DNA from: Sphingobium nicotianae
GTDB taxonomy: Bacteria > Pseudomonadota > Alphaproteobacteria > Sphingomonadales > Sphingomonadaceae
Assembly (NCBI RefSeq): GCF_018603885.1
Contig: NZ_JAHGAW010000001.1
Span: forward strand, 372,001 to 436,000
Direction: 5' to 3'
DNA: 64,000 bases
Positions 9,403-17,104 of the stretch are shown here, one piece after another. The notes beneath the pieces were generated by a model, which worked only from the letters and a program-made list of their open reading frames with translations, ran no database searches and had not been told where the DNA came from. A program made the position numbers and the translations under genes. Each line of letters opens with the position of its first letter. Within the stretch, counting starts at the first letter, position 1.

Positions 9403-10616
9403 TCGCGATCGTCAACGGGCGCCTGTGCGATCCCGCCGCCACCAACCTGAGCGAAGGCACGCTGCTCGTCCACGGCGATCGGATCGAGGCGGTCGGCTCC
9501 GTCGATTTCCCCGAGGATGCGCAGATCATCGATGCCAACGGCATGATCGTCGCGCCCGGCATCATCGATCTGGGCGTGTTCAAGACCGACAAGCCGGCCT
9601 TCCATTTCTCCGGCATCACCCGCGCGGCACTGATGCCCGACCAGTCGCCGGTCCTCGACGATCCGGGGCTGGTCCAGCATGCTGCCCGCGCCGGCAAGCC
9701 CGATTTCTGGGTGCATCCGCTCGGTGCCGCGACGCGCGGGCTGGAGGGCAAGGATCTTGCCGAGATGGCGCTGATGCGGACGGCCGGCGCCCGCGCCATC
9801 GCGACGGGCCGGACGTGGATCGCCGATTCGGGCGTCATGCTGCGTGTCCTGCGCTATGCCAGCGCGCTCGGCCTCACGCTGGTGATCCATGCCGAGGATG
9901 CCGGTCTGACCGCCAACGCCGTCGCCACCGATGGCGAGACCGCCTCGCGCCTCGGCCTGCCGAGCGCGCCGGCCTGCGCCGAGGCGATCGCCATCGCACG
10001 CGACATCGCGCTCGCGCGGGAAGCCGGCGCGACGATCCATTTCCGGATGGTGACGACCGCGGCGGGCTTTGATCTCATCCGCGCCGCCAAGGCGGAAGGG
10101 CTGCCGGTTACCTGCGGCGTCTCGCCCTCCTATCTCTTCCTCAACGACAATGCGGTGACGGATTTCCGCACGTTCGCGCATCTGTCCCCGCCCCTGCGCG
10201 ACGAGCGGGATCGGCTCGCGGCCATCGCGGCGGTGGCGGACGGGACGGTCGATGTGCTCTGCTCGGGCCATGATCCGCGCGGACCGGAAGACAAGCGCCT
10301 GCCCTTCGCCGATTCCACGCCGGGCATCGCCGGCGCCGAGACGCTGCTGCCGCTGGCGCTCAATCTGGTGCGCGAGGGGAAGATCAGCGAGACGCGCCTG
10401 ATGGCCCTGCTCGCCGCCAATCCCGCGGCAGTCCTGGGTCTTGATGCCGGCCGTCTCGCCCCCGGCGCGCCGGCGGACCTCATCCTCATCGATCCCGACG
10501 TCCCGTGGATCGTCGACGCCAACAAGATGGCGGCGGCGGCGGGCAACACGCCGTTCGACAAGCTGCCGGTCCAGGGCCGCGCCCGGATGATCATGAAAGG
10601 CGGCGTGATCCGCTGA
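9393..10616 (+). CDS. Dihydroorotase-like protein lacking metal ligands (probable non-catalytic PyrC')
   Basis: The 407-residue protein has the amidohydrolase/dihydroorotase layout: N-terminal beta-sandwich strands ([20 protein letters not shown]), [18 protein letters not shown], and the closing [12 protein letters not shown]. The usual metal-binding PGLIDxHVHxREPG segment instead reads [16 protein letters not shown] (residues 55-70), so both histidines are replaced by Gly61 and Phe63. The late TDHAPH motif reads [12 protein letters not shown], and the HxxH pair is reduced to IHFRM. Catalysis is therefore unlikely. By analogy with Pseudomonas PyrC' it probably holds the PyrB assembly together (inference). 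It overlaps pyrB by 10 bases; an ATG at 9399 forming ATGA with the pyrB stop is an alternative start. Confidence 0.88.
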   Translation: MGMIAIVNGRLCDPAATNLSEGTLLVHGDRIEAVGSVDFPEDAQIIDANGMIVAPGIIDLGVFKTDKPAFHFSGITRAALMPDQSPVLDDPGLVQHAARAGKPDFWVHPLGAATRGLEGKDLAEMALMRTAGARAIATGRTWIADSGVMLRVLRYASALGLTLVIHAEDAGLTANAVATDGETASRLGLPSAPACAEAIAIARDIALAREAGATIHFRMVTTAAGFDLIRAAKAEGLPVTCGVSPSYLFLNDNAVTDFRTFAHLSPPLRDERDRLAAIAAVADGTVDVLCSGHDPRGPEDKRLPFADSTPGIAGAETLLPLALNLVREGKISETRLMALLAANPAAVLGLDAGRLAPGAPADLILIDPDVPWIVDANKMAAAAGNTPFDKLPVQGRARMIMKGGVIR

Positions 10617-10653
10617 AGACGTCCCGAACGGGATTTGGTGGCGGTGAAGGCCC

Positions 10654-12099
10654 TTACCGCGCGGCGATCTGACGCCCGGCGCCGACGATGCGCGCCGCGA
10701 CCTTGGGAGCGGCCACGGGCTTGCGGGCAGCCATCTGCGGCGCGCCCTTCTGCGCCTGCGCGCGGGCCATGCGGGTCGTGTTCGTGTCATCGAGACGGAC
10801 GAAACAGGCCTGACCTTCGGCGCGCAGCGATCGGCACGCCGCGTCAGCCGACGTACGATCGCCGAAGCCGCGAATGGCGAGACGGTGGAAGGCGCGGCCG
10901 TTGAGCGAGAATTCGCTGTGAATCTCACGGAAACCGCCCACCGGCGATTTGCCGCGGCTGATCTGCTGCCACTTCGCCTTGGCGATTTCCGCCGTGTCGA
11001 ACGCGCCGAGCTGGACGACCCAGTCGCTCGCCTTCGCGTCGGGCGCCGGCGCGATGACGGTCGTGATTCGGCTCATATCCGCGCGTGCGACCATGGCCCG
11101 TGCGTCATTGTTCCGTGTGCGCTGGAAGGCTGCCCGGGCCGCAAGCCGCATCGGATCGCTCGACGCCTTGACGAGCGGCGCGTTGTCACCGTTGTTAGCA
11201 TCGAAGCTCATGGCCACCGCCATGGTCGACGGGGATGCCTCGACCGGAGCAGCTGCTGCGACGGCCTGCGGCGCGGGTGCAGCCGGTGCTACCTCGTGAC
11301 GGGCCTGCGCCACCAGATCGACGGGCGCCGCCGCAGCCATCTGCATGGGCGCGCCATTGCCGCCGAGCGCGAGGCGCGTCGGCAGGCCGGCATCGTCGGC
11401 GCGCGGCGAAACGCCGATCATCGCGACGACACGGCCCTGTTCGTTGCCGGCCTGAGCCGCCTGCGACCATTGGCCGATGCGGGCTTCCGCCTCGCGTGCG
11501 GACATGTCCTGCCCGGCGATCAGGCGGGCTTGCCCCCAGGCACCGGCCAGCGCCATCGCATAAGCCAGGTTCTGGCGCGTCTGCGCCGTCGAATCAGGCT
11601 GCTTCACCGCTTCCATGAGCGCGCGAACGCCCTCGCGCGGATCGCCCGCCATCGCCATGGCCAGGCCATAATCGGCGGCCGGCAGGTCGGAGATATGGTC
11701 GGCAAGCAGCGCACGGGCGCCTGCCGCATCGCCCAGGCCGGTTTCGGCCAGCGAGAGGCTGATGATCGTGCGCACATCCCTGTTGCCCAGCGTCATCGCA
11801 TCCTTGAAGGCGGTGCGGGCGCTGTCATAGCGGCCGTTCGCGAGATAGGCCCGGCCGAGCAGCGCGCGATAGCCCGCCTCGTTCGGCTGGGCGGCGACCA
11901 GTTCCTCGGCCTGCATCAGTGCGCGGGCATAGTCCTTCTCGGCCAGCGCCTTCTCGACGCGCGGTGCGAGCGAGGGCGCCTGGTTGGCGGCGATGGCGGG
12001 CCGGTTCTCCATGCGGGCACCGCTGCACCCGACCATCGAGGAACCGAGGATGGCGGCCGAGGCCATCATCGTGGAAAGCGTCTGCCTGCGCATGATCAT
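10654..12099 (-). CDS. TPR/SPOR-domain lipoprotein
   Basis: A 481-residue envelope protein. The N-terminus has a lipoprotein signal with lipobox SMVGC (Cys25). Residues about 45-170 look like tetratricopeptide-type helical repeats (DYARALMQAEELVAAQPNEA, GYRALLGRAYLANGRYDSAR). A low-complexity Ala/Pro linker follows (about 245-300), then a C-terminal SPOR domain near 355-435 (DWVVQLGAFDTAEIAKAKWQ ... FHRLAIRGFGDRTSADAACR), which binds denuded septal peptidoglycan. The start at 12099 overlaps the upstream stop as ATGA; ATGs at 12108 and 12093 are alternatives. Third gene of a ParA-RHH-SPOR operon, suggesting a role tied to division or segregation (inference). Confidence 0.85.
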   Translation of the reverse strand: MIMRRQTLSTMMASAAILGSSMVGCSGARMENRPAIAANQAPSLAPRVEKALAEKDYARALMQAEELVAAQPNEAGYRALLGRAYLANGRYDSARTAFKDAMTLGNRDVRTIISLSLAETGLGDAAGARALLADHISDLPAADYGLAMAMAGDPREGVRALMEAVKQPDSTAQTRQNLAYAMALAGAWGQARLIAGQDMSAREAEARIGQWSQAAQAGNEQGRVVAMIGVSPRADDAGLPTRLALGGNGAPMQMAAAAPVDLVAQARHEVAPAAPAPQAVAAAAPVEASPSTMAVAMSFDANNGDNAPLVKASSDPMRLAARAAFQRTRNNDARAMVARADMSRITTVIAPAPDAKASDWVVQLGAFDTAEIAKAKWQQISRGKSPVGGFREIHSEFSLNGRAFHRLAIRGFGDRTSADAACRSLRAEGQACFVRLDDTNTTRMARAQAQKGAPQMAARKPVAAPKVAARIVGAGRQIAAR

Positions 12100-12608
12100 G
12101 ATCCCCATTTCAGATCGGGCGTAACGTGACTTGCCTCGGCCTGGTCCGCGAGACGGTTGAGCTCATCATTGCGCGCGATCAGCGCGTCGAGGGCTTCGGT
12201 CAGCAGCTGCTGCGCCGAGCGATTCGAGACGGCGCTCAGCAGACGCAGGCGCAGGTGCCGCTCCGTGTCGATCCGCAGGGTGAAAGCGGCCTTGCGGGCC
12301 GTGCCGGTCAGCGTCGCCGGGTGCGACTTGCTCCTGGGCTTGTCGGCCATCTTGGCGTTGATCCGATCGGCCAGCGCGGCGAGCTGCTGATTGATCGGCG
12401 AAACCGGAGCGGGCGCCACAGCTTCCTCGATCTCGTCCTCGCCCATATCGTTCCAGCCCAGATCATCGTTGATCGGGGTGACCGACGAGACCGCGCCGAG
12501 AGGCGCGCGGCGCATCGCGGGACGCGCGCCACCACGACGGGCGAGCAGGCTCGCAGTCAGGGACGCCGCGCCACGCGGTTCGGCAGTCGGATTTTCAGAC
12601 CCGCTCAT
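12096..12608 (-). CDS. Ribbon-helix-helix-like partner of ParA
   Basis: A 170-residue protein whose N-terminal two-thirds is low complexity (Ala, Arg, Pro, with an acidic patch GEDEIEEAV around 57-65). The C-terminal part, AFTLRIDTERHLRLRLLSAV followed by NRSAQQLLTEALDALI, has the strand-helix-helix pattern of a ribbon-helix-helix DNA-binding domain, as in small ParB/ParG-type partners. It starts at an ATG that overlaps the parA stop (TGATG) and ends overlapping the SPOR lipoprotein start (ATGA). The RHH assignment is inferred from pattern; the operon position with ParA supports it. Confidence 0.7.
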   Translation of the reverse strand: MSGSENPTAEPRGAASLTASLLARRGGARPAMRRAPLGAVSSVTPINDDLGWNDMGEDEIEEAVAPAPVSPINQQLAALADRINAKMADKPRSKSHPATLTGTARKAAFTLRIDTERHLRLRLLSAVSNRSAQQLLTEALDALIARNDELNRLADQAEASHVTPDLKWGS

Positions 12609-13312
12609 CAGCTCACAACCCTTCTGCCAAAACCACTTTGTTGCCGCACAGCCGCGACCGGAACGCCGGGCGAAAAGACCGTGCGGCGGAAGTTCCGCTC
12701 GAGCCGGTCGGCGATGTAGGCCCAGATCGCCTCGATCTCCTTGGCCGATTTGCCGTTGGGATCGAAGTCCATGACCGTGCGCCCGTCGATCATCGAGGAG
12801 GCGAAATCGGTACGGTGATGGATGGTGACGGGCGCCACAGTGCCATGCTGCGAGAGCGCGATCGCCGCTTCGGACGTGATCCGCGCCTTGGGCGTGGCGG
12901 CATTGACCACGAAGAGCAAGGGCTTGCCGGCACGCTCGCACAGGTCGACGGTGGCGCCGACGGCGCGCAGATCGTGCGGGCTGGGCCGCGTCGGCACGAC
13001 GATCAGCTCTGCAACGCCGATGACGCTCTGGATCGCCATGGTGATGGCCGGCGGCGTGTCGATGACGGCAAGCTTGAACCCCTGCTGGCGCAAGGTCTCG
13101 AGGTCGATGGCGAGGCGCGCCACGGTGGTCTGCGCGAAAGCGGGATAATCCTCGGTGCGCTCGTTCCACCAGTCGGACAGAGAGCCTTGCGGATCGATGT
13201 CGATCAATACGACCGGTCCCGCGCCGGCGCGCTGCGCCTGAACCGCGAGATGCCCGGAAAGGGTCGTCTTGCCGGACCCGCCCTTCTGCGACGCTAGTGC
13301 CAATATTCGCAC
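12608..13312 (-). CDS. ParA-family ATPase
   Basis: A deviant Walker A motif KGGSGKTT at residues 10-17, a Walker A' segment LIDIDPQGSLSDWW (about 37-50) and Walker B-like LAVIDTPPAI (about 83-92) identify a ParA/MinD-type ATPase of 234 residues. Such proteins position chromosomes, plasmids or protein assemblies. The start is chosen at GTG 13312, preceded by AGGGG; an in-frame ATG at 13333 would add seven residues and has no clear ribosome-binding site. It is not in the usual gidA-gidB-parA-parB setting, so this is probably an orphan or specialised ParA (inference). Confidence 0.9.
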   Translation of the reverse strand: MRILALASQKGGSGKTTLSGHLAVQAQRAGAGPVVLIDIDPQGSLSDWWNERTEDYPAFAQTTVARLAIDLETLRQQGFKLAVIDTPPAITMAIQSVIGVAELIVVPTRPSPHDLRAVGATVDLCERAGKPLLFVVNAATPKARITSEAAIALSQHGTVAPVTIHHRTDFASSMIDGRTVMDFDPNGKSAKEIEAIWAYIADRLERNFRRTVFSPGVPVAAVRQQSGFGRRVVS

Positions 13313-13413
13313 TTCATTCCCCTGGTCGATCATCTACCAGGGCCCAAAATCACACGGCGCGCCCTAAGATTTGGTTAAGTGACCGGTGGTCGGCCATCCC
13401 CAGGGGGAACTAT

Positions 13414-13429
13414 GCTAAGAGAGGATTAA
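13414..13429. promoter_or_regulatory. CtrA-like box between parA and the Sel1/SPOR gene
   Basis: GCTAA-N7-TTAA at 13414-13429 differs by one base from the alphaproteobacterial CtrA consensus GTTAA-N7-TTAA. It lies in the divergent region of about 170 bases between parA and the Sel1/SPOR gene, about 55 bases before the latter's start. A single near-match in an AT-richer promoter is weak evidence. Confidence 0.3.
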
Positions 13430-13483
13430 CCATGGGGCCGCTATGAGCAGCGGGATTTCGGCGTTGGTCCGGGGAGCGTGGAC

Positions 13484-14530
13484 ATGAGCAAGAGTTTCGC
13501 CGCGGCGCTGGCCGCCTGTGTTCTGACCGTTTGCGCTTTGGTCGCGACGTCCGCCGCCCATGCGGACGTCAAGGCGGGTGTCGATGCCTGGAACCAGGGC
13601 GATTATGCCCGCGCCGTCAACGAATGGCGGCCGCTGGCCATCGGCGGCAATGCCGACGCGCAGTTCAATCTCGGTCAGGCTTACAAGCTCGGGCGCGGTG
13701 TGCCCGTCGATCTGCCGGTCGCGCTCGAATGGTTCCGCAAGGCAGCTGAACAGGGGCATGAGAAAGGCGCCGACAATTATGGTCTGCTGCTCTACCAGCA
13801 GGGCCGGCTCGAGGATTCCATTCCCTATATCAAGGTGTCCGCCGAGCGTGGTGAACCCCGCGCGCAATATGTCTATGCGACCGCGTTGTTCAACGGCGAC
13901 ATCACGCAGAAGGATTGGGTGCGCGCCTATGCGCTGATGACGCGCGCCGCCCAGGCTGGCGTCACTCAGGCGACGACCAGTCTTGGCCAGATGGATCAAT
14001 ATATTCCGGCGGCGCAGCGTCAGGAGGGCCTTGCGATGGCCACCGCGATGGCACGCAGTCACACGCCCGCGAGCGCGCCAGCTCCTCAGTTGGCGCAAGC
14101 TGCCCCGGCGGCCGCCCCGGCACCCGTCGTGCCACCTCGCGTCCATCCGGAGGTGCCTCCCGCGCCAGCCGTTTCGCGTGCTCCGGCGCCGGCAGCACCC
14201 GCGGTAGCCGCCGCCGGCCCCGAGCCGCGTCCACCGGTGATCAAGCGCAATCCGCGTCCGCAACCTGCAGCCGCGCCTGTTCCCGCGCCCGCCGCCTCCG
14301 GCCGCTACCGCGTCCAGCTCGGCGCCTTCCGCGAGCAGGGCCGCGCCCCGGCGCTTTGGAAGAATCTCAGTGGACGCGTCAGCGGCCTCTCCGCCTTCCA
14401 GCCCTCCTATGTGCTGACGAACGGCCTCACGCGCCTCCTGGTCGGCCCGCTTGCCAGCGTATCGGAGGCCCAGCGCCTCTGCGGCCGTATCACACCGACC
14501 GGCACGCCCTGCGTTGTGCAGGGGAACTGA
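13484..14530 (+). CDS. Secreted Sel1/TPR-repeat protein with SPOR domain
   Basis: A 348-residue exported protein. Residues 1-27 are a signal peptide ending near SAAHADVKAG. Residues about 35-170 contain Sel1-like repeats (GNADAQFNLGQAYKLGRGVP, ALEWFRKAAEQGHEKGADNYG). A Pro/Ala linker spans about 195-265, and residues about 270-345 form a SPOR domain (GRYRVQLGAFREQGRAPALW ... LTRLLVGPLASVSEAQRLC). Likely a periplasmic septal peptidoglycan-binding protein. ATG 13484 follows GGGGAG; GTG 13478 is an alternative. It is divergent from the parA operon, whose third gene also carries a SPOR domain. Confidence 0.87.
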   Translation: MSKSFAAALAACVLTVCALVATSAAHADVKAGVDAWNQGDYARAVNEWRPLAIGGNADAQFNLGQAYKLGRGVPVDLPVALEWFRKAAEQGHEKGADNYGLLLYQQGRLEDSIPYIKVSAERGEPRAQYVYATALFNGDITQKDWVRAYALMTRAAQAGVTQATTSLGQMDQYIPAAQRQEGLAMATAMARSHTPASAPAPQLAQAAPAAAPAPVVPPRVHPEVPPAPAVSRAPAPAAPAVAAAGPEPRPPVIKRNPRPQPAAAPVPAPAASGRYRVQLGAFREQGRAPALWKNLSGRVSGLSAFQPSYVLTNGLTRLLVGPLASVSEAQRLCGRITPTGTPCVVQGN

Positions 14531-14688
14531 CCACGATTCAGTCGTCCGCTTGCTCCGCACGAACGGATTGGGCGCTCGGCGGTCGGGGCGGTGAACTCGT
14601 AAACTTAGCGGTTTGGCTATCCGCCTTCGGAAAGAAGCGGAGTGGACTGAATGGCTGAAATGTGGTCGCGCCGACATCATCGCAGGTT

Positions 14689-15027
14689 TCAATTATCCGC
14701 GTTGTTGAACTTCCTCACCTCGATGGTGCTTTCATCGAAATCATCGAGCAGCCGTGCGTTGACGCCCATCTTGCCAAAGTCTTCCCCGAGAGACTCCCAG
14801 TGGGTGCCGCAACCGCAGACCGGGCAATGGTGGATGCCGATCATTCGATCGCCCCAGATATAGGCCGTCGTTTCGCCTGAAATCTGCACTTGTTCCGGCG
14901 GGAAATAGGCTACTCGCCATGCGAGCCGGCGACAGAGCGAGCAATTGCAGTCCGCAACCCAGGTTGGCGGATCCGGCACCTCTATCCGCACGTTGCCGCA
15001 GTGACAGCTTCCTCGGACAACAGCCAT
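14689..15027 (-). CDS. GFA family (CENP-V/GFA domain) protein
   Basis: A 112-residue zinc-binding protein with the family cysteine pattern: Cys8-His-Cys10 in GSCHCGNVRIEV, Cys27-x-Cys29-x2-Cys32 in DCNCSLCRR, and CPVCGCGTHW near residues 79-88. The GFA fold was first described for glutathione-dependent formaldehyde activation, but most small members have unknown substrates. The ATG at 15027 begins MAVVRGSCHC; a longer frame to 15075 only adds an arginine-rich stretch. Stands alone between the SPOR gene and serB. Confidence 0.88.
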   Translation of the reverse strand: MAVVRGSCHCGNVRIEVPDPPTWVADCNCSLCRRLAWRVAYFPPEQVQISGETTAYIWGDRMIGIHHCPVCGCGTHWESLGEDFGKMGVNARLLDDFDESTIEVRKFNNADN

Positions 15028-15099
15028 GCCGACTTGTATTCGCCGGGTGAAATATCCGCAAGGTCGTCGCCCCACTATCCGCTATAATGACACGGCGAT

Positions 15100-15978
15100 T
15101 TAAGCTTCCGCCCAGTCCTTCCGCGCAATGCCGAGCGCATGCAGCAAGGTGCTGAGATCCCCTCGTTCGATCGCCACATCGGCGGCAGCGCGGGTCTTGG
15201 GCTTGGCATGATAGGCGATGCCCAGTCCGGCCGCCTGAATCATCGGGATGTCATTGGCGCCATCGCCGATCGCGATCGCCTGAGCCGGCGCGATGCCCAG
15301 CGCCGCGATCGCGCCGAGCAGTTCCGCCCGCTTGCGGGCCGCATCCACGATCGGCTCCGCGACCGTGCCCGCGAGCTTGCCGCCCGCAATGTGCAGCACA
15401 TTGGCGATCTGGATCTGGAAGCCGATCTCCTGCCCGACCGGCACGGCAAAAGGCATGAAGCCACCCGAGACAAGAATGGTGTGTGCGCCACGCGCGTTCA
15501 GCGTCTGCACCAGCGCCTTGGCGCCGCCCATCAGCCTCACGCGCTCGGTGCGGCATTGCTCGATGACGTCCTCGGCCAGCCCCGCGAGCAGCGCCACGCG
15601 CCCGCTCAGCGCCTCGGCAAAGTCCAGCTCGCCGCGCATCGCCCGCTCGGTCACCTCCGCGATCTGCGCCTTGAGCCCGGCATAATCGGCCAGCTCGTCG
15701 ATGCACTCGACGGTGATCATCGTCGAGTCCATGTCGGCCACGAACAGCCGGCAATCCCGGTTCGCGCGCGCGATCACGAAAATGTCGGCCTGCAGGTCCA
15801 GCGCCTCCAGCGCCGCCCGCGCCGCGCCGCGATTGCCCGAGAAGGGCAGGTCCACGGCCTCCCCCGCCTCGATCCAGGCCGACGCACCCACATCGAGCCC
15901 GGCAACCGCTAGCGCATCACGCGCCGCGCTCACGTCCCCCTGCCCAAGTCCGTCATGGGCGACTAAGGTCGCGATCAT
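15100..15978 (-). CDS. serB: Phosphoserine phosphatase
   Basis: HAD-superfamily enzyme that makes serine from phosphoserine. The nucleophile motif is ADMDSTMITVECIDELADYA (about 88-107), motif II is LVSGGFMPFA, and motif IV is GDGANDIPMIQAAGLGIAYH. The N-terminal region of about 75 residues matches the accessory domain of the longer SerB type. Total 292 residues. The start ATG (15976-15978) overlaps the divergent miaA start codon by two bases, so each promoter must lie inside the other gene. Confidence 0.95.
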   Translation of the reverse strand: MIATLVAHDGLGQGDVSAARDALAVAGLDVGASAWIEAGEAVDLPFSGNRGAARAALEALDLQADIFVIARANRDCRLFVADMDSTMITVECIDELADYAGLKAQIAEVTERAMRGELDFAEALSGRVALLAGLAEDVIEQCRTERVRLMGGAKALVQTLNARGAHTILVSGGFMPFAVPVGQEIGFQIQIANVLHIAGGKLAGTVAEPIVDAARKRAELLGAIAALGIAPAQAIAIGDGANDIPMIQAAGLGIAYHAKPKTRAAADVAIERGDLSTLLHALGIARKDWAEA

Positions 15979-16924
15979 GTCTCTACCGACTGCCATGTCC
16001 GATCCTGAAAAGCGCGACCCCGAGCGGCCGACCGTCGCGCTTATTGCCGGGCCGACCGCCGGCGGCAAGAGCGCAGTCGCCCTACGCCTGGCGGAACGCC
16101 ACGGCGGCGTCATCATCAATGCGGACGCGAGCCAGGTCTATGCCGATCTTGCCGTCATCACCGCCCGGCCGCCGCGGGAAGAGCTCGCCCGGGCACCGCA
16201 TCGGCTTTTCGGCCATGTTGACGGTGCGGAGGATTATAGCGCCGCCCGCTGGGCCGCCGAAGCGCGCATCGAAATCGACGCCGCGCACAAACAGGGCAAG
16301 CCCGCCATTCTCGTCGGCGGCACGGGCCTCTATCTCGATACGCTGCTCCAAGGCATCGCACCGGTTCCGGAGATAGATCCCGCCATTCGTGAGGCCGTCC
16401 GCGCACTTCCGGTGGCGCAGACTCATGCCCTGCTCGCCACGGAAGATCCCGAAGCCGCGGCGCGCCTGCGCCCGAGCGACACGTCCCGCGTGGCCCGGGC
16501 GCTCGAAGTTATCCGCTCAACCGGTACGCCCATTGCGCAATGGCAGGCGCGCCGTGAAGGGGGCATTGCCGGCCTCATGCCGATCCGTGCCGCGGTGATC
16601 ATGCTTCCGCGCGATGTGCTGGCCGAGCGCGCTGCGCAACGCCTTACCCAGATGCTCGCAGGCGGGGCACTGGAAGAGGTTGGCGCCCTGCTTGCGCGCG
16701 ATCTCCCGGTCGATCGTCCCGTTCTGCGTGCGATCGGTGTGCCCGAGCTGCGCGATGTGATTGCCGGCCGCCTTACCCTCCAAGAGGCGCAGGCTGCCAT
16801 TCTTGCCGCCACCCGCGCCTATCAGAAGCGGCAGATCACCTGGGGGCGCAATCGCCAGCGCCACTGGATCAAGACCGAACCGGATGCGCTCGCGGGTCTG
16901 GCCGATTTGCCGGCGATCCCATGA
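15977..16924 (+). CDS. miaA: tRNA dimethylallyltransferase
   Basis: Transfers a dimethylallyl group to A37 of tRNAs reading UNN codons. Visible motifs are the P-loop GPTAGGKSAVALRLAER, INADASQVYADL, the substrate loop LVGGTGLYLDTLLQG, and the C-terminal AILAATRAYQKRQITWGRNR. I prefer the ATG at 15977 with AAGG eight bases upstream; the ATG at 15995 has no ribosome-binding sequence. 315 residues, normal length. Divergent from and overlapping serB at its first two bases. Confidence 0.95.
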   Translation: MSLPTAMSDPEKRDPERPTVALIAGPTAGGKSAVALRLAERHGGVIINADASQVYADLAVITARPPREELARAPHRLFGHVDGAEDYSAARWAAEARIEIDAAHKQGKPAILVGGTGLYLDTLLQGIAPVPEIDPAIREAVRALPVAQTHALLATEDPEAAARLRPSDTSRVARALEVIRSTGTPIAQWQARREGGIAGLMPIRAAVIMLPRDVLAERAAQRLTQMLAGGALEEVGALLARDLPVDRPVLRAIGVPELRDVIAGRLTLQEAQAAILAATRAYQKRQITWGRNRQRHWIKTEPDALAGLADLPAIP

Positions 16925-17104
16925 CGTTGGGAAGTCGCCCTGGATCGGCTGATTCGCCTCCGTTGCGCAGGTCAATGCCGCGAAAAATTAAATTTTGTTA
17001 ATAAAGTCGTAAAAACATCATTTTTGGACGGCATAGGAACGGGGCTTCGGATGGGAGTCCGGGGCATGAGCTAACTCTCGTTCAGACCTAAACTGGGGAT
17101 CATC

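Noticed and set aside
12096..13169. Continuous 357-codon minus-strand frame joining part of parA to the RHH gene
   Set aside because: The upstream part is out of frame with the clear ParA motifs; the real genes meet at a TGATG overlap at 12608.
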